From Cupriavidus basilensis (GTDB lineage Bacteria > Pseudomonadota > Gammaproteobacteria > Burkholderiales > Burkholderiaceae), in NCBI RefSeq assembly GCF_008801925.2, contig NZ_CP062803.1, positions 3,968,001 through 4,032,000 on the forward strand: a stretch of 64,000 nt of DNA. Reading direction: 5' to 3'. Of the stretch, positions 55,037 to 64,000 are shown piece by piece (positions within the stretch are counted from its first letter, which is position 1; every line of letters starts with the position of its first letter). A model generated the notes under the pieces. That model was given only the letters and a program-made list of their open reading frames with translations. It had not been told where the DNA came from and ran no database searches. The position numbers and the translations under genes were made by a program.

Positions 55037-56248
55037 TCAGGATGACTGGGCCACGGGCGCGGAGGCACCCTGTGCGGAAGGCGGTGCCGGCACACTGCCC
55101 GCACCCACGGCGGCAGGTGGCGCCTCGCCTGTGATCTTTACCGTTGCGCCCGGCGCGATCTTGCTCGCGCCGTCCACCACCACCGTCTCCCCGGCTCCCA
55201 GCCCCTGGGAGATCCGCCACATCGAGCCAGACAGGTCGCCCACCGTCACCGGCCGGGGCGAGGCCTTGCTGTCCTTGTCCACCACGAAGACCAGGTCGCC
55301 CTTGGGCCCGTGGACCACGGCGCGCTGAGGCACCACGATGGCGTCGGGCCGCTTGGCGCCGTTGACCAAGACACGCACGAACTGGCCCGGGCGCAGCACC
55401 CCTTCCTGGTTGGGCATTTCCGCGCGGACCAGGAAGGTGCCGGTCTGCTGGTTGTAGGTGGCGTCGGCAAACGTGATACGGCCCTTGCGCGGATACTCGC
55501 TGCCGTCGGCCAGCACCACGGTGACCTCATAGTGCTGGTCAGGCGGCGGCACCAGTTGCTTGTTGGCCTGCTGGGCGCGGAACTCGAGCGTCTGCGGCTC
55601 GGAGATGCTGAAATTGATGCGCATCGGCGTGAGCGTGGACACCGTGGTCAGCAAGCTGTTGGTGGCGCTCACGTAAGCGCCTTCGGGCAGCACGGCGAAG
55701 CTCGACACGCCGTCCACCGGCGAGCGCACATAGGTATAGGACAGGTTGAGTTGCTGCGCCTCCACCTGCGCGCGCGCCTGCTCCACGCCCGCAGCGGCCG
55801 CATGATAGTTGCCGGTGGCGTCGTCGAGGTCCTTCGCCGACAGCGCATTGCGCTCGGCCAATGGCTTGACCCGCGCCAGGTTGGCGCGCGCCACTTCCAG
55901 CCGCGCACGCTCCTGCGCCAGTTGCGCCTTGGCCGCGTCGAGCTGGGCCTGGAAGGGCTTGTGGTCGATCTCGAACAGCAACTGGCCGGCTTTGACCATG
56001 GCGCCTTCCACATAGCTGCGCTTGACCAGGAAGCCCGAGACCCGGCCGCGGATATCCACCGCCTGGTCGCTCTGGGTCTGCCCGACAAACTCGAAAGTGA
56101 CCGGCAAGTCCTGCGCCACGGTCTTGATGACCTGCACGGGCACCGCCTGCTGCGCCGCTGGCGGCGCCTCCTGCTTGCCGCAAGCGGCCAGCAGCCACAG
56201 CAACGCGAGCGACAACGCCCCGCCCCACAGCCGACCCGACGGATTCAT
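55037..56248 (-). CDS. RND periplasmic adaptor (membrane fusion protein)
   Basis: 403 residues. Lipobox LLAAC (Cys23) and the adaptor core: the barrel-sandwich IRGRVSGFLVKRSYVEGAMV, an alpha-hairpin (about 100-165) and YTYVRSPVDG. It is first in the adaptor-pump-channel operon. Ribosome site GGGAGGG. No regulator gene is adjacent, so control is probably by a distant regulator. The C-terminus ends in a Pro/Ala/Ser-rich tail. Confidence 0.95.
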   Translation of the reverse strand: MNPSGRLWGGALSLALLWLLAACGKQEAPPAAQQAVPVQVIKTVAQDLPVTFEFVGQTQSDQAVDIRGRVSGFLVKRSYVEGAMVKAGQLLFEIDHKPFQAQLDAAKAQLAQERARLEVARANLARVKPLAERNALSAKDLDDATGNYHAAAAGVEQARAQVEAQQLNLSYTYVRSPVDGVSSFAVLPEGAYVSATNSLLTTVSTLTPMRINFSISEPQTLEFRAQQANKQLVPPPDQHYEVTVVLADGSEYPRKGRITFADATYNQQTGTFLVRAEMPNQEGVLRPGQFVRVLVNGAKRPDAIVVPQRAVVHGPKGDLVFVVDKDSKASPRPVTVGDLSGSMWRISQGLGAGETVVVDGASKIAPGATVKITGEAPPAAVGAGSVPAPPSAQGASAPVAQSS

Positions 56249-56576
56249 TTGCCGCCCTCCCGCAGTCATCTGCACCTGCGGCGGCTGCCGCAAGCGTGCG
56301 CAACTGGTCACGCAAGTAAAACCCAGGGAGGTGATGCAAACAATTCAATTTTTCTTGCAAGCGATTTAAGTGCTTTCGGGCACAACTTGCGCCCCTTGAA
56401 TCCGGCGGCCGGGGACCTCACGTACGGCATCGATGCCCAAAGCGGAAAAGCGGCGCAGAGACGACAATTCCAGGGCGCCGGCCACCCTCTCACAGCATCG
56501 CAGCGTCGCCGGAATGCGCTAAAACAATATCAATGCTGGAAGCATCCGGCACCGACTCCCACACCCTGGAGGTGGC

Positions 56577-57710
56577 ATGCCCCCTCGCACCACCGTTTTC
56601 GTCGCCGCCCTCGTGGTTGGCCTGCTGCACGGCTATATCGGGCTGCGCCTGTTACCCGACATGCCGGTGTCCTTCGCCATCAAGGCGCTAGCCGTAGCAT
56701 GGCTGGCGCTGTCGTGGCCGCTGATCCCCGCAGGCCTGCTGGCGCGGCGCCTGGACCAGCCGTGGTCCGATGCGCTGACCTGGGTGGGCATGCTGGCCAT
56801 GGGTTTCTTTTCTTCCTTGCTGATACTGACGCTGGCGCGCGACGTCGTGCTGCTGGTGAGCGCGATGGCCGGCTGGCACCCGGCATGGATGCTGCCCGGC
56901 ACTGCCGCCACGGTGCCGGTGCTGGCGCTGCTGGTCACCCTGATGGGATTCTTCAATGCGCGGCGGCTGGCGCAGGTGGTCGAGGTGGAAGTTCCCATCG
57001 CCGGCCTGCCTGACTCGCTGCACGACTTCACCATCGTGCAGATCAGCGACATCCACGTTGGCCCCACCATCAAGCGCGCCTACCTGGAGCGCATCGTCGC
57101 CCGCGTCAACGGGCTGGCCCCGGACGCCATCGCCATCACCGGCGACCTGGTCGACGGCACCGTGCGCGAGCTGTCCCGGCACACGGCCCCGCTAGGCAAC
57201 CTGAAGGCGCGCCATGGCACCTACTTTGTCACCGGCAACCATGAGTACTACGCCGGCGCCGAGCCGTGGATCGCGGAGCTGAGCAGACTGGGCCTGCGCG
57301 TGCTGATGAACGAGCATGTGGTGATCGGGGAGGAGGAGGAAGCGCTGGTGCTGGCAGGCGTGACCGATTTTTCCGCCCACCGTTTCGACGAGAGCCACCG
57401 CAGTGACCCGGCGCGCGCGCTGCATGGCGCCCCGGCGGTGGTAGCCGCGCGCGTGCTGCTGGCGCACCAGCCGCGCACGGCGCCGGCTGCATCCACCGCG
57501 GGTTTCGACCTGCAGCTCTCCGGACATACGCATGGTGGCCAGTTCTGGCCCTGGAACCTGTTCGTGCCGATGCAGCAGCCTTATACCGCCGGGTTGAACC
57601 GGCATGAGGCGATGTGGGTGTATGTGAGCAGGGGGACCGGGTATTGGGGGCCGCCTAAGCGGTTTGGGGCGCCGTCGGAGATTACTAAGTTGAGGTTGGT
57701 GAGGAAGTGA
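56577..57710 (+). CDS. Membrane-anchored metallophosphoesterase
   Basis: 377 residues. Four N-terminal membrane helices (about 5-120) precede a calcineurin-like domain with the metal motifs ISDIHVG, GDLVDG, GNHEYY and SGHTHGGQFWP. This layout matches YaeI/YkuE-like phosphodiesterases; a phosphorylated lipid or cyclic nucleotide may be the substrate. It is convergent with ettA, separated by the large palindromic region. Confidence 0.9.
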   Translation: MPPRTTVFVAALVVGLLHGYIGLRLLPDMPVSFAIKALAVAWLALSWPLIPAGLLARRLDQPWSDALTWVGMLAMGFFSSLLILTLARDVVLLVSAMAGWHPAWMLPGTAATVPVLALLVTLMGFFNARRLAQVVEVEVPIAGLPDSLHDFTIVQISDIHVGPTIKRAYLERIVARVNGLAPDAIAITGDLVDGTVRELSRHTAPLGNLKARHGTYFVTGNHEYYAGAEPWIAELSRLGLRVLMNEHVVIGEEEEALVLAGVTDFSAHRFDESHRSDPARALHGAPAVVAARVLLAHQPRTAPAASTAGFDLQLSGHTHGGQFWPWNLFVPMQQPYTAGLNRHEAMWVYVSRGTGYWGPPKRFGAPSEITKLRLVRK

Positions 57711-57745
57711 GTTTTTTTGGGAGTAGTCTCGGGCTTAACTGCGAA

Positions 57746-57787
57746 TTCAACTTCAACTTCAACCTCAACTGCAAATTCAACTGCAGT
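57746..57787. repeat. 6-base tandem units (TTCAAC)n
   Basis: Seven units: TTCAAC three times, CTCAAC, TGCAAA, TTCAAC, TGCAGT. The run lies at the left edge of arm A; the right edge has GTTGAAGTTC, its partial complement. Confidence 0.75.
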
Positions 57788-57873
57788 TTCACCGCCCCTG
57801 CGGGGCGGCGACCTACTTTTTTGTCTTGCCAAAAAAGTAGGCAAAAAAGGCGCGCCGGATGGGGCGACACCCC

Positions 57874-57977
57874 CTCGGGATTTCATGAAAAGAGCGGCCG
57901 GGACCCAAACTCGCATCGCCTTAAGGCGATACTCAAACATGGGTCCCTCTTTTCCGCTCTTTTCATGAAATCCCGAG
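57874..57977. repeat. Hairpin module B
   Basis: A perfect 24-base outer stem (57874-57897 with 57954-57977), an inner 8-base stem GGGACCCA/TGGGTCCC, and the central palindrome ATCGCCTTAAGGCGAT (57915-57930). Confidence 0.92.
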
Positions 57978-58006
57978 GCGCCCCATACGGCCTTGGCACA
58001 CCTTCA

Positions 58007-58161
58007 CGGCTCGCTTCGCATCGCGCTCCTGTGTTTCCCGCCCCCAGGCGGGAAACACGGCAGAACCAGCGCGAGAGCGATGTCGTCAAATCACCATGCG
58101 GTGTAGCCGTGATTGCCGCCCCAAAGGCGGCAATCACCCGCCCGCGATGCGAAGCGAGCCG
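58007..58161. repeat. Central module C
   Basis: A perfect 19-base outer stem (58007-58025 with 58143-58161) encloses two 12-base stems, GTGTTTCCCGCC/GGCGGGAAACAC (58031-58058) and GTGATTGCCGCC/GGCGGCAATCAC (58109-58137). The pieces could fold as a cruciform. Confidence 0.92.
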
Positions 58162-58190
58162 TCTGGGTTTTCATCTCCCGTCATGGGGCG

Positions 58191-58296
58191 CCTCGTCGGC
58201 AGGCAAAAAGAGCGGAAAAGAGGGGGCCGTGTCTGAGCATCGCCTTAAGGCGATGTGAGTTTGGCCCCCGGCCGCTCTTTTTGCCTGTCGACGAGG
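58191..58296. repeat. Hairpin module B'
   Basis: A 25-base stem with one mismatch (58191-58215 with 58272-58296) and the same central palindrome ATCGCCTTAAGGCGAT (58239-58254) as module B. The stem ends GAGCGG/CCGCTC as in B. Confidence 0.92.
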
Positions 58297-58433
58297 GGGG
58301 GTCGCCCCATCCGGGTCGCTTCTTTGCCTACTTTCTTGGCGAGACAAAAAAGTAGGTCGCCTCCCCGCAGGGGAGGTGAAACTGCCTTTGACGTTAAGCA
58401 GTTGAAGTTCAGAGCCCCCCCAAAAAAATCCCC

Positions 58434-60101
58434 TTAACGAACAATAGGCTTATACCGAATCCGCTTAGGCTTAGCCCCCTCCTCACCCAGACGTCGCTTC
58501 TTGTCCGCCTCATACTCCTGGTAGTTGCCCGGGAAGAATTCCACATGCGACTCGCCTTCGAAGGCCAGGATGTGGGTGGCGATCCGGTCCAGGAACCAGC
58601 GATCGTGGGAGATCACCATCACGCAACCGGCGAACTCCAGCAGCGCGTCTTCCAGCGCGCGCAGCGTTTCCACGTCGAGGTCGTTGGAGGGTTCATCGAG
58701 CAGCAGCACATTGCCGCCGGAGATCAGCGTCTTGGCCAGGTGCAGGCGTCCGCGCTCGCCGCCCGAGAGCGTGCCCACGTGCTTCTGCTGGTCCGAGCCC
58801 TTGAAGTTGAAGCGGCCGATGTAAGCTCGCGACGGCGTTTCATAGCGGCCGACCGTCAGCACGTCCGCGCCGCCGGAGATCTCTTCGAACACGGTCTTGC
58901 TGCCGTCGAGCGCGTCGCGGCTCTGGTCCACGTAGGCCATCTTCACGGTCGGGCCGACCTTGATCTCGCCGCTGTCCGGCTGTTCCTTGCCGGTGAGCAT
59001 GCGGAAGAAGGTCGACTTGCCCGCGCCGTTGGGGCCGATGATGCCAACGATGGCGCCAGGCGGCACCTTGAAGCTGAGGTCGTCGATCAGCAGGCGGTCG
59101 CCGTAGGCCTTGCTCACGCCGTTGAACTCGATCACCTCGTTGCCCAGGCGCTCACCCGCGGGGATGAAGATTTCCTGGGTTTCGTTGCGCTTCTGGTATT
59201 CCTGGCTGTTCAGTTCGTCAAAGCGCGCGAGACGTGCCTTGGATTTGGCCTGGCGTCCCTTGGGGTTCTGCCGCACCCATTCCAGCTCCTTGTTCAGCGC
59301 TTTCTGGCGCGCCGACTCGGTCGACTCTTCCTGCTTCAGGCGGGCTTCCTTCTGATCCAGCCAGGAGCTGTAGTTGCCCTTCCAGGGAATGCCGTGGCCA
59401 CGGTCCAGTTCCAGGATCCACTCGGCAGCGTTGTCGAGGAAGTAGCGATCGTGGGTCACCGCCACCACGGTGCCGGGGAAGCGCGTGAGGAACTGCTCCA
59501 GCCATTCCACCGATTCCGCATCCAGGTGGTTGGTGGGTTCGTCGAGCAGCAGCATGTCGGGGCGCGACAGCAGCAGGCGACACAGTGCCACGCGGCGCTT
59601 CTCGCCACCCGACAGGTTGCCCACCTTGGCGTCCCAGGCGGGCAGGCGCAGCGCATCTGCCGCGATCTCCAGCTGCAGCTCGGCGTTGTTGCCGTCGCTG
59701 GCCGCCAGGATGGCTTCGTACTTGGCCTGGTCCGCAGCCAGCGCGTCGAAATCCGCGTCCGGCTCGGCATAGGCCGCGTAGATCTCATCGAGCTTCTTGC
59801 GGGCTTCGAACACGCCGCCCAGCGCGGCTTCCACCGACTCGCGCACGGTTTGCTCGGGATCGAGCTGCGGCTCCTGCGGCAGGTAGCCAATGTTCAGGTT
59901 GGGCATGGGCGTGGCTTCGCCCTCGATTTCCTTGTCGAGGCCAGCCATGATCTTCAGGACGGTCGACTTGCCCGAGCCGTTCAGGCCCAGCACGCCGATC
60001 TTGGCGCCCGGGAAGAAGGACAGGGAAATGTCCTTGAGAATGTGACGCTTGGGCGGGACGATCTTGCCCACGCGGTTCATGGTGAAAACGTACTGTGCCA
60101 T
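58434..60101 (-). CDS. ettA: Energy-dependent translational throttle protein EttA (ABC-F)
   Basis: 555 residues, two ABC domains without membrane parts: Walker [10 protein letters not shown] (39-47) and GPNGAGKST, signatures [13 protein letters not shown] and [13 protein letters not shown], Walker [12 protein letters not shown] and [11 protein letters not shown]. The arm and linker lengths fit EttA. It binds the ribosomal E site and gates translation according to the ADP/ATP ratio. Start at 60101 ([13 protein letters not shown]) is the family start. Monocistronic; the gene ends at the palindrome region. Confidence 0.97.
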   Translation of the reverse strand: MAQYVFTMNRVGKIVPPKRHILKDISLSFFPGAKIGVLGLNGSGKSTVLKIMAGLDKEIEGEATPMPNLNIGYLPQEPQLDPEQTVRESVEAALGGVFEARKKLDEIYAAYAEPDADFDALAADQAKYEAILAASDGNNAELQLEIAADALRLPAWDAKVGNLSGGEKRRVALCRLLLSRPDMLLLDEPTNHLDAESVEWLEQFLTRFPGTVVAVTHDRYFLDNAAEWILELDRGHGIPWKGNYSSWLDQKEARLKQEESTESARQKALNKELEWVRQNPKGRQAKSKARLARFDELNSQEYQKRNETQEIFIPAGERLGNEVIEFNGVSKAYGDRLLIDDLSFKVPPGAIVGIIGPNGAGKSTFFRMLTGKEQPDSGEIKVGPTVKMAYVDQSRDALDGSKTVFEEISGGADVLTVGRYETPSRAYIGRFNFKGSDQQKHVGTLSGGERGRLHLAKTLISGGNVLLLDEPSNDLDVETLRALEDALLEFAGCVMVISHDRWFLDRIATHILAFEGESHVEFFPGNYQEYEADKKRRLGEEGAKPKRIRYKPIVR

Positions 60102-60165
60102 GCGGATCCGGGTGAAATTGGGGGGAATCGGCCAAGTGTAGCAAAGCCGGTCCGCACAAGGCCCT

Positions 60166-60933
60166 TCATGACGCCCCTGAGGACGCCTTGCTGGCGCGTG
60201 GCGCAGCGCCCGGCGTGCCGGCGGCACGCTTGCGCGCACGGGTCAGGCTGGAGGTCAGGCGGCGGTAAGCGATGTCCATATGCCGCTGCATGACCGCGCC
60301 CGCCAGCTCCGGATCCTTGCGGCGCAGTGCAGCCAGCACTTCGCGATGCTCGGCAATGGCCTGGGCCCAGACCTCGGGCGTCTCGAAGTGGCTGTTCAAC
60401 TGATCGAACAGCGGCCCGAGGCGCAAGTCGAAGAGCCGGCGCACCACGCCCACCAGCACGCTGTTGCCGGTGGCTTGCGCCACCCGCACATGGAACAAGC
60501 GGTCCGCATCGAGCGGCTTGATGCCGGCGGCGGCTTCGGCGGCCATCTGCGCGATGGCCTCCTCGATCGCATCGAACTGGGCCTTGCGCCCGCTCCTGGC
60601 CGCCAGCGCGGCGACCTCGCCCTCCACCAGCGCACGCGCGCGGATCAGCTCGAGCGGGCCTTCCTCGCCGGACAGGTCGAAGCCCGCGTCGACGGATGAC
60701 GGCGGCTCGCACACATAGATGCCGGAGCCCATGCGCACTTCGATATAGCCCTCAACCTCGAGCGCGATCAACGCCTCGCGCAGCGATGGGCGGCTCACGC
60801 CGAGCTGCACCGACAAATCCCGCTCCGCCGGCAGGCGCGAGCCCACCGGAAATTCGCCGGCCTGGATCAGCGTGCGCAGCTGGGCGCTGATCTGGCGGTA
60901 CAGGCGTTGCGGTTCGATCGAATGGATAGGCAT
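60166..60933 (-). CDS. FadR-type GntR transcriptional regulator
   Basis: 255 residues. N-terminal winged helix ([32 protein letters not shown]) and a helical FCD ligand domain whose acidic and histidine residues (Asp and His in [12 protein letters not shown] and [10 protein letters not shown]) bind a metal. It is divergent from the sugar-acid dehydratase, which it probably represses. The 35-residue tail is basic and Ala/Ser-rich. An upstream in-frame ATG (61053) is unlikely. Confidence 0.92.
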   Translation of the reverse strand: MPIHSIEPQRLYRQISAQLRTLIQAGEFPVGSRLPAERDLSVQLGVSRPSLREALIALEVEGYIEVRMGSGIYVCEPPSSVDAGFDLSGEEGPLELIRARALVEGEVAALAARSGRKAQFDAIEEAIAQMAAEAAAGIKPLDADRLFHVRVAQATGNSVLVGVVRRLFDLRLGPLFDQLNSHFETPEVWAQAIAEHREVLAALRRKDPELAGAVMQRHMDIAYRRLTSSLTRARKRAAGTPGAAPRASKASSGAS

Positions 60934-61257
60934 GTGCAGCCCGAGCGTCTGGCGAAATTGGTTTGACCATTTGTCCAGCCGGCTGGAGTCTAGGCAGCAC
61001 GCCGGCGAATGTCCAGGCGGATTCATCGCGCGCCGCAGCATGCGCAGCGGCATCGGTAAAGACCACTAATTGGTAATACCAGTTTACCTGTCCAGACTCG
61101 TGAACTAGACTCCGCTCACTCGGCATGCATGCGGCAAGGCAGTGCAATCGGTCGTGGGCATCCGTATCTGCAGCGCACAAGAAAGCGGGCATCAGCACAC
61201 GTGGCGCCTACGCGCCAGCCGTCGCTACGCGGCCCCGCAAGAACGCAGGAGACCCGA
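60934..61257. promoter_or_regulatory. Divergent control region with two GntR operators
   Basis: TGGTTTGACCA (60959-60969) and TGGTAATACCA (61071-61081) both fit TGGTNNNACCA, the half-site pair expected for FadR-type regulators. The second is further flanked by GGTAAA (61055-61060) and TTTACC (61083-61088), an outer inverted pair. One site lies just before the regulator's start, the other toward the dehydratase. No gene is seen in this 324-base gap. Confidence 0.7.
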
Positions 61258-62991
61258 GTGAACGACGACAAGCCGACGCCCCCCAAGCGCCGCAGCCAGG
61301 CCTGGTTTGGCCGCCTCGACCGCGATGGCTTCATCTATCGCTCTTGGCTCAAGAACCGCGGCATTCCTCACGACCAGTTCGATGGCCGTCCGGTCATCGG
61401 CATCTGCAACACCTACTCCGAGCTCACGCCCTGCAATTCGCATTTCCGCACACTGGCCGAACAGGTCAAGATCGGCGTGTGGGAAGCCGGCGGCTTTCCG
61501 CTTGAATTCCCGGTGATGTCGCTGGGCGAGACCATGCTACGCCCCACCGCCATGCTGTTCCGCAACCTGGCCAGCATGGACGTGGAAGAATCGATTCGCG
61601 GCAACCCGATCGATGGGGTTGTGCTGCTCATGGGGTGCGACAAGACCACGCCCGCGCTGATGATGGGCGCGGCCTCGTGCGACCTGCCCACCATCGGCGT
61701 CTCCGGCGGCCCCATGCTGAGCGGCAAGTTCCGCGGCGGCGAGCTGGGCTCCGGCACCGATGTGTGGAAGATGTCGGAGGAAGTGCGGGCCGGCCAGATG
61801 TCGCAGGAGGACTTCTTCGAGGCCGAGAGCTGCATGCACCGCTCGCACGGCCACTGCATGACGATGGGCACCGCGTCGACCATGGCCAGCATGGTGGAAG
61901 CGCTGGGCATGAGCCTGCCCGGCAACGCCGCGATTCCCGCCGTGGATGGCCGCCGCAATGTACTGGCACGCGCATCGGGGCGCCGTATCGTGGAGATGGT
62001 GAAGGACAACCTGGTGATGTCGAAGATCCTGACCCGCGATGCGTTCGAGAACGCCATCCGCGTCAACGCGGCCATCGGCGGCTCGACCAACGCCGTGATC
62101 CACCTGCTAGCCATTGCCGGGCGCATCGGCGTCGATCTGAAGCTGGAAGACTGGGATGCGCTGGGCCACGAGCTGCCGTGCCTGCTCGACCTGCAACCAT
62201 CCGGGCGCCACCTGATGGAAGACTTCTACTACGCGGGCGGCCTGCCCGCGGTGATCCGCGAACTGGAATCGGTGCTTGCGCGCGACGCGCTCACCGTGAA
62301 CGGCAAGACGTTGTGGGACAACTGCAAGGACGCGCCCAACTGGAACCGCGAAGTCATCCACGCCTTCGGCGCGCCCTTCAAGGCCAGCGCCGGCATTGCT
62401 GTGCTACGCGGCAACCTGTGCCCCGATGGCGCGGTGATCAAGCCGTCGGCCGCCACGCCGGCGCTGCTCAAGCACACCGGCCGCGCGGTGGTATTCGAGG
62501 ACAGCGAGCACATGCACCAGCGGCTCGACGATGAGTCGCTCGACGTCGACGAGACCTGCGTGCTGGTGCTGAAGAACTGCGGCCCGCGCGGCTACCCCGG
62601 CATGGCCGAAGCCGGCAACATGCCGCTGCCGCCCAAGGTACTGCGCAAGGGCATCACCGACATGGTCCGCGTATCGGATGCGCGCATGAGCGGCACGGCT
62701 TACGGCACGGTGGTGCTGCACGTGGCGCCCGAGGCCGCGGCCGGCGGCCCGCTGGCGCTGGTGAAGGACGGCGACATGGTGGAGCTCGACGTGGCCGCGC
62801 GCAGGCTGCACCTGCATGTCGATGAAGCGGAGCTGCAGCGCCGCCGCGCCGCGTGGCAGGCGCCCGCGCTGCCGATGGAGCGAGGCTGGACGCGCCTGTA
62901 TGTCGAACATGTGCAGCAGGCCAACCTCGGCGCCGACTTGGATTTCCTGGTAGGCAAGAGCGGCGCCGCGGTGCCCAAGGACAACCACTGA
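61258..62991 (+). CDS. IlvD/Edd-family dehydratase, pentonate type
   Basis: 577 residues from GTG 61258, with AGGAG seven bases upstream. Cluster-binding cysteines fit Cys59 (CNTYSELTPCN), Cys127 (MGCDKT) and Cys199 (SCMHRSHGHC), nearly the spacing reported for L-arabinonate dehydratase. The enzyme removes water from a sugar acid to a 2-keto-3-deoxy acid, using an iron-sulfur cluster and Mg2+. Dihydroxy-acid dehydratase (IlvD) is less likely because of the sugar ABC ATPase and GntR neighbours. Exact sugar unproven. Confidence 0.88.
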   Translation: MNDDKPTPPKRRSQAWFGRLDRDGFIYRSWLKNRGIPHDQFDGRPVIGICNTYSELTPCNSHFRTLAEQVKIGVWEAGGFPLEFPVMSLGETMLRPTAMLFRNLASMDVEESIRGNPIDGVVLLMGCDKTTPALMMGAASCDLPTIGVSGGPMLSGKFRGGELGSGTDVWKMSEEVRAGQMSQEDFFEAESCMHRSHGHCMTMGTASTMASMVEALGMSLPGNAAIPAVDGRRNVLARASGRRIVEMVKDNLVMSKILTRDAFENAIRVNAAIGGSTNAVIHLLAIAGRIGVDLKLEDWDALGHELPCLLDLQPSGRHLMEDFYYAGGLPAVIRELESVLARDALTVNGKTLWDNCKDAPNWNREVIHAFGAPFKASAGIAVLRGNLCPDGAVIKPSAATPALLKHTGRAVVFEDSEHMHQRLDDESLDVDETCVLVLKNCGPRGYPGMAEAGNMPLPPKVLRKGITDMVRVSDARMSGTAYGTVVLHVAPEAAAGGPLALVKDGDMVELDVAARRLHLHVDEAELQRRRAAWQAPALPMERGWTRLYVEHVQQANLGADLDFLVGKSGAAVPKDNH

Positions 62992-63050
62992 GGCACGCTG
63001 TCGCGCCAGGAATCACCACGGCAATCCAATCGCGGCGAACTGCCGCCCCC

Positions 63051-63080
63051 GGCACGAACGGGCACGAACGGGCACAGGCG
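63051..63080 (+). repeat. 10-base tandem repeat (GGCACGAACG)
   Basis: Two exact copies (63051-63060 and 63061-63070) and a third degenerate copy (GGCACAGGCG). It lies in the 108-base gap between the dehydratase and the ABC ATPase, just before that gene's ribosome site. Confidence 0.75.
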
Positions 63081-63099
63081 GCTCACGGAGACATCACGC

Positions 63100-64000
63100 A
63101 TGGCATCGGTCCAGATTCGCGGCATCCAGAAATACTTCGGCAGCACGCAGGTCATCCGCGGCGTGGACATCGATATTGCCGATGGCCAGTTCACCGTGCT
63201 GGTGGGGCCATCGGGCTGCGGCAAGTCCACGCTGCTGCGCATGATCGCCGGACTGGAGGAGATCACCACCGGCGAAATCGCCATCGGCAACCGCGTGGTC
63301 AACCGCCTGCCGCCAAAGGAGCGCGATATTGCCATGGTGTTCCAGAACTATGCGCTCTACCCGCATATGACGGTCTACGACAACATGGCCTTCTCACTCA
63401 AGCTCGCCAAGGGCGACAAGGACGAGATCAAGCGGAAAGTGGCCAAGGCATCCGCCATCCTCGGCCTGGACAGTTTGCTGGAGCGCTACCCGCGCCAGCT
63501 CTCGGGCGGCCAGCGCCAGCGCGTGGCCATGGGCCGCGCCATCGTGCGCGATCCGCAGGTGTTCCTGTTCGACGAGCCGCTCTCCAACCTGGACGCCAAG
63601 TTGCGCGTGCAGATGCGCGCCGAGATCAAGGAGCTGCACCAGCGCCTGCGCACCACCTCCGTCTACGTCACGCACGACCAGATCGAAGCCATGACCATGG
63701 CCGACCAGATCGTGGTGATGCGTGACGGCCGCGTGGAGCAGCGCGGCAAGCCGCTGGCGCTCTACGATCACCCCGACAACCTCTTCGTGGCTGGCTTTAT
63801 CGGCTCCCCGGCGATGAACTTCGTGCCTGGCGTGCTGCGCCGCAGTGGCGGCGATGCCGCGGTCGAGTTTCCCGATGGCACGCGCCTGCCGGCGCCCGCG
63901 CGCTTCGATGCCGCCGCCGGCACCGACGGCCAGCGCGTGATCTACGGCGTGCGGCCCGAGCACCTGATCCTGGGCATGCCGGGCCAGGGCCTGCAAACGC
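63100..64000 (+). CDS. Sugar ABC transporter ATPase (UgpC/MalK type), 3' end missing
   Basis: 300 codons are visible; the gene continues past the window. Walker [10 protein letters not shown] (36-44), [17 protein letters not shown], signature [16 protein letters not shown] and Walker [12 protein letters not shown] are present, and a C-terminal OB-like domain begins ([10 protein letters not shown]). Typical of CUT1-family sugar importers. ATG 63100 has GGAGAC upstream. It is in the operon after the dehydratase; the permeases and binding protein should follow to the right. Confidence 0.93.
   Translation, partial: MASVQIRGIQKYFGSTQVIRGVDIDIADGQFTVLVGPSGCGKSTLLRMIAGLEEITTGEIAIGNRVVNRLPPKERDIAMVFQNYALYPHMTVYDNMAFSLKLAKGDKDEIKRKVAKASAILGLDSLLERYPRQLSGGQRQRVAMGRAIVRDPQVFLFDEPLSNLDAKLRVQMRAEIKELHQRLRTTSVYVTHDQIEAMTMADQIVVMRDGRVEQRGKPLALYDHPDNLFVAGFIGSPAMNFVPGVLRRSGGDAAVEFPDGTRLPAPARFDAAAGTDGQRVIYGVRPEHLILGMPGQGLQT

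Larger units (their letters stand above)
57711..58433. repeat. Nested inverted-repeat region of about 700 bases
   Basis: Both ends, T7 plus GGGA (57712-57721) and the matching C/A7 (58418-58427), are reverse-complementary. Arms A (57786-57902) and A' (58263-58382) are roughly 120-base imperfect inverted repeats carrying a CCCCTGCGGGG hairpin and a CTACTTTTTTGTCT motif. Inside are two oppositely placed hairpin modules B and B', each with the 16-base palindrome ATCGCCTTAAGGCGAT, and a centre C. The symmetry axis is near 58084. No coding signal. Confidence 0.9.

Noticed and set aside
57874..58296. Regularly spaced palindromes considered as a CRISPR array
   Set aside because: Units are inverted rather than direct, spacers are not equal, and no cas genes are present.

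Overview
The window is high-GC, gene-dense bacterial chromosome from a Burkholderiales beta-proteobacterium, most likely Cupriavidus or a close Ralstonia relative. This rests on gene content and order: mltA/apaG/rpe/gph/trpEGDC/ung and hemA/prfA/prmC/grxD/ubiX, plus Bug-type solute receptors, NodT-type RND efflux and short GC-rich operons with 4-base stop/start overlaps. I saw no tRNA, rRNA, CRISPR, phage or insertion sequence. The species call is an inference from memory of these families, not from a search.

Layout. 1-3.8 kb: the 3' end of a phenylacetate-CoA ligase, then mltA, a small membrane protein, apaG, rpe and gph. 3.8-9.8 kb: the tryptophan operon trpE-trpG-trpD-trpC, preceded by an unlisted 28-codon leader peptide containing WPWRRW and by competing hairpins (a probable attenuator), and followed by a CYTH triphosphatase and ung. 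10-13.6 kb: a fused-permease NitT/TauT-type ABC transporter with no binding protein. 13.7-21.2 kb (minus strand): a FUSC membrane protein, an M61 peptidase, an AcuI-type reductase, dsbC and a UbiH-family hydroxylase. 21.6-24.6 kb: ychF and a CsgG/DUF4810/DUF799 lipoprotein operon. 25.2-30.8 kb: DUF3311-mctP uptake system, a three-gene DUF2157/DUF4401/GDYXXLXY membrane operon, an MTA/SAH nucleosidase and a GlsB-type protein. 31-36.5 kb: hemA, prfA, an Ala/Lys-rich lipoprotein, prmC, grxD, ubiX and a Gly/Tyr-rich lipoprotein.

36.6-40.9 kb: a probable lysine-catabolic unit (lysine 6-dehydrogenase-like protein plus AmaB-type aldehyde dehydrogenase, divergent from an Lrp regulator), followed by a DapB-like protein that lacks the usual catalytic histidines. 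41-43.6 kb: two hypothetical proteins and a CLC chloride transporter. 43.7-48.3 kb: a Bug receptor, an acyl-CoA ligase and a DECR1-like dehydrogenase, divergent from a LysR regulator; together they look like a carboxylic-acid degradation cluster. 48.4-50.4 kb: an HxlR regulator with two operator-like palindromes, overlapping a MATE exporter. 50.4-56.2 kb: an RND efflux operon (adaptor, pump, outer-membrane channel). 56.6-60.1 kb: a membrane metallophosphoesterase and ettA, convergent around about 700 bases of nested inverted repeats. 60.2-64 kb: a FadR-type GntR regulator divergent from a pentonate/IlvD-type dehydratase and a sugar ABC ATPase, with two matching operator palindromes between them.

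The least explained signals are the trp attenuator, the nested palindrome at 57.7-58.4 kb, the degenerate 7-base tandem arrays abutting stop codons at three loci, and the two operator pairs. No complete undescribed system was seen; the lysine cluster with its altered DapB paralogue is the closest candidate for new biochemistry.
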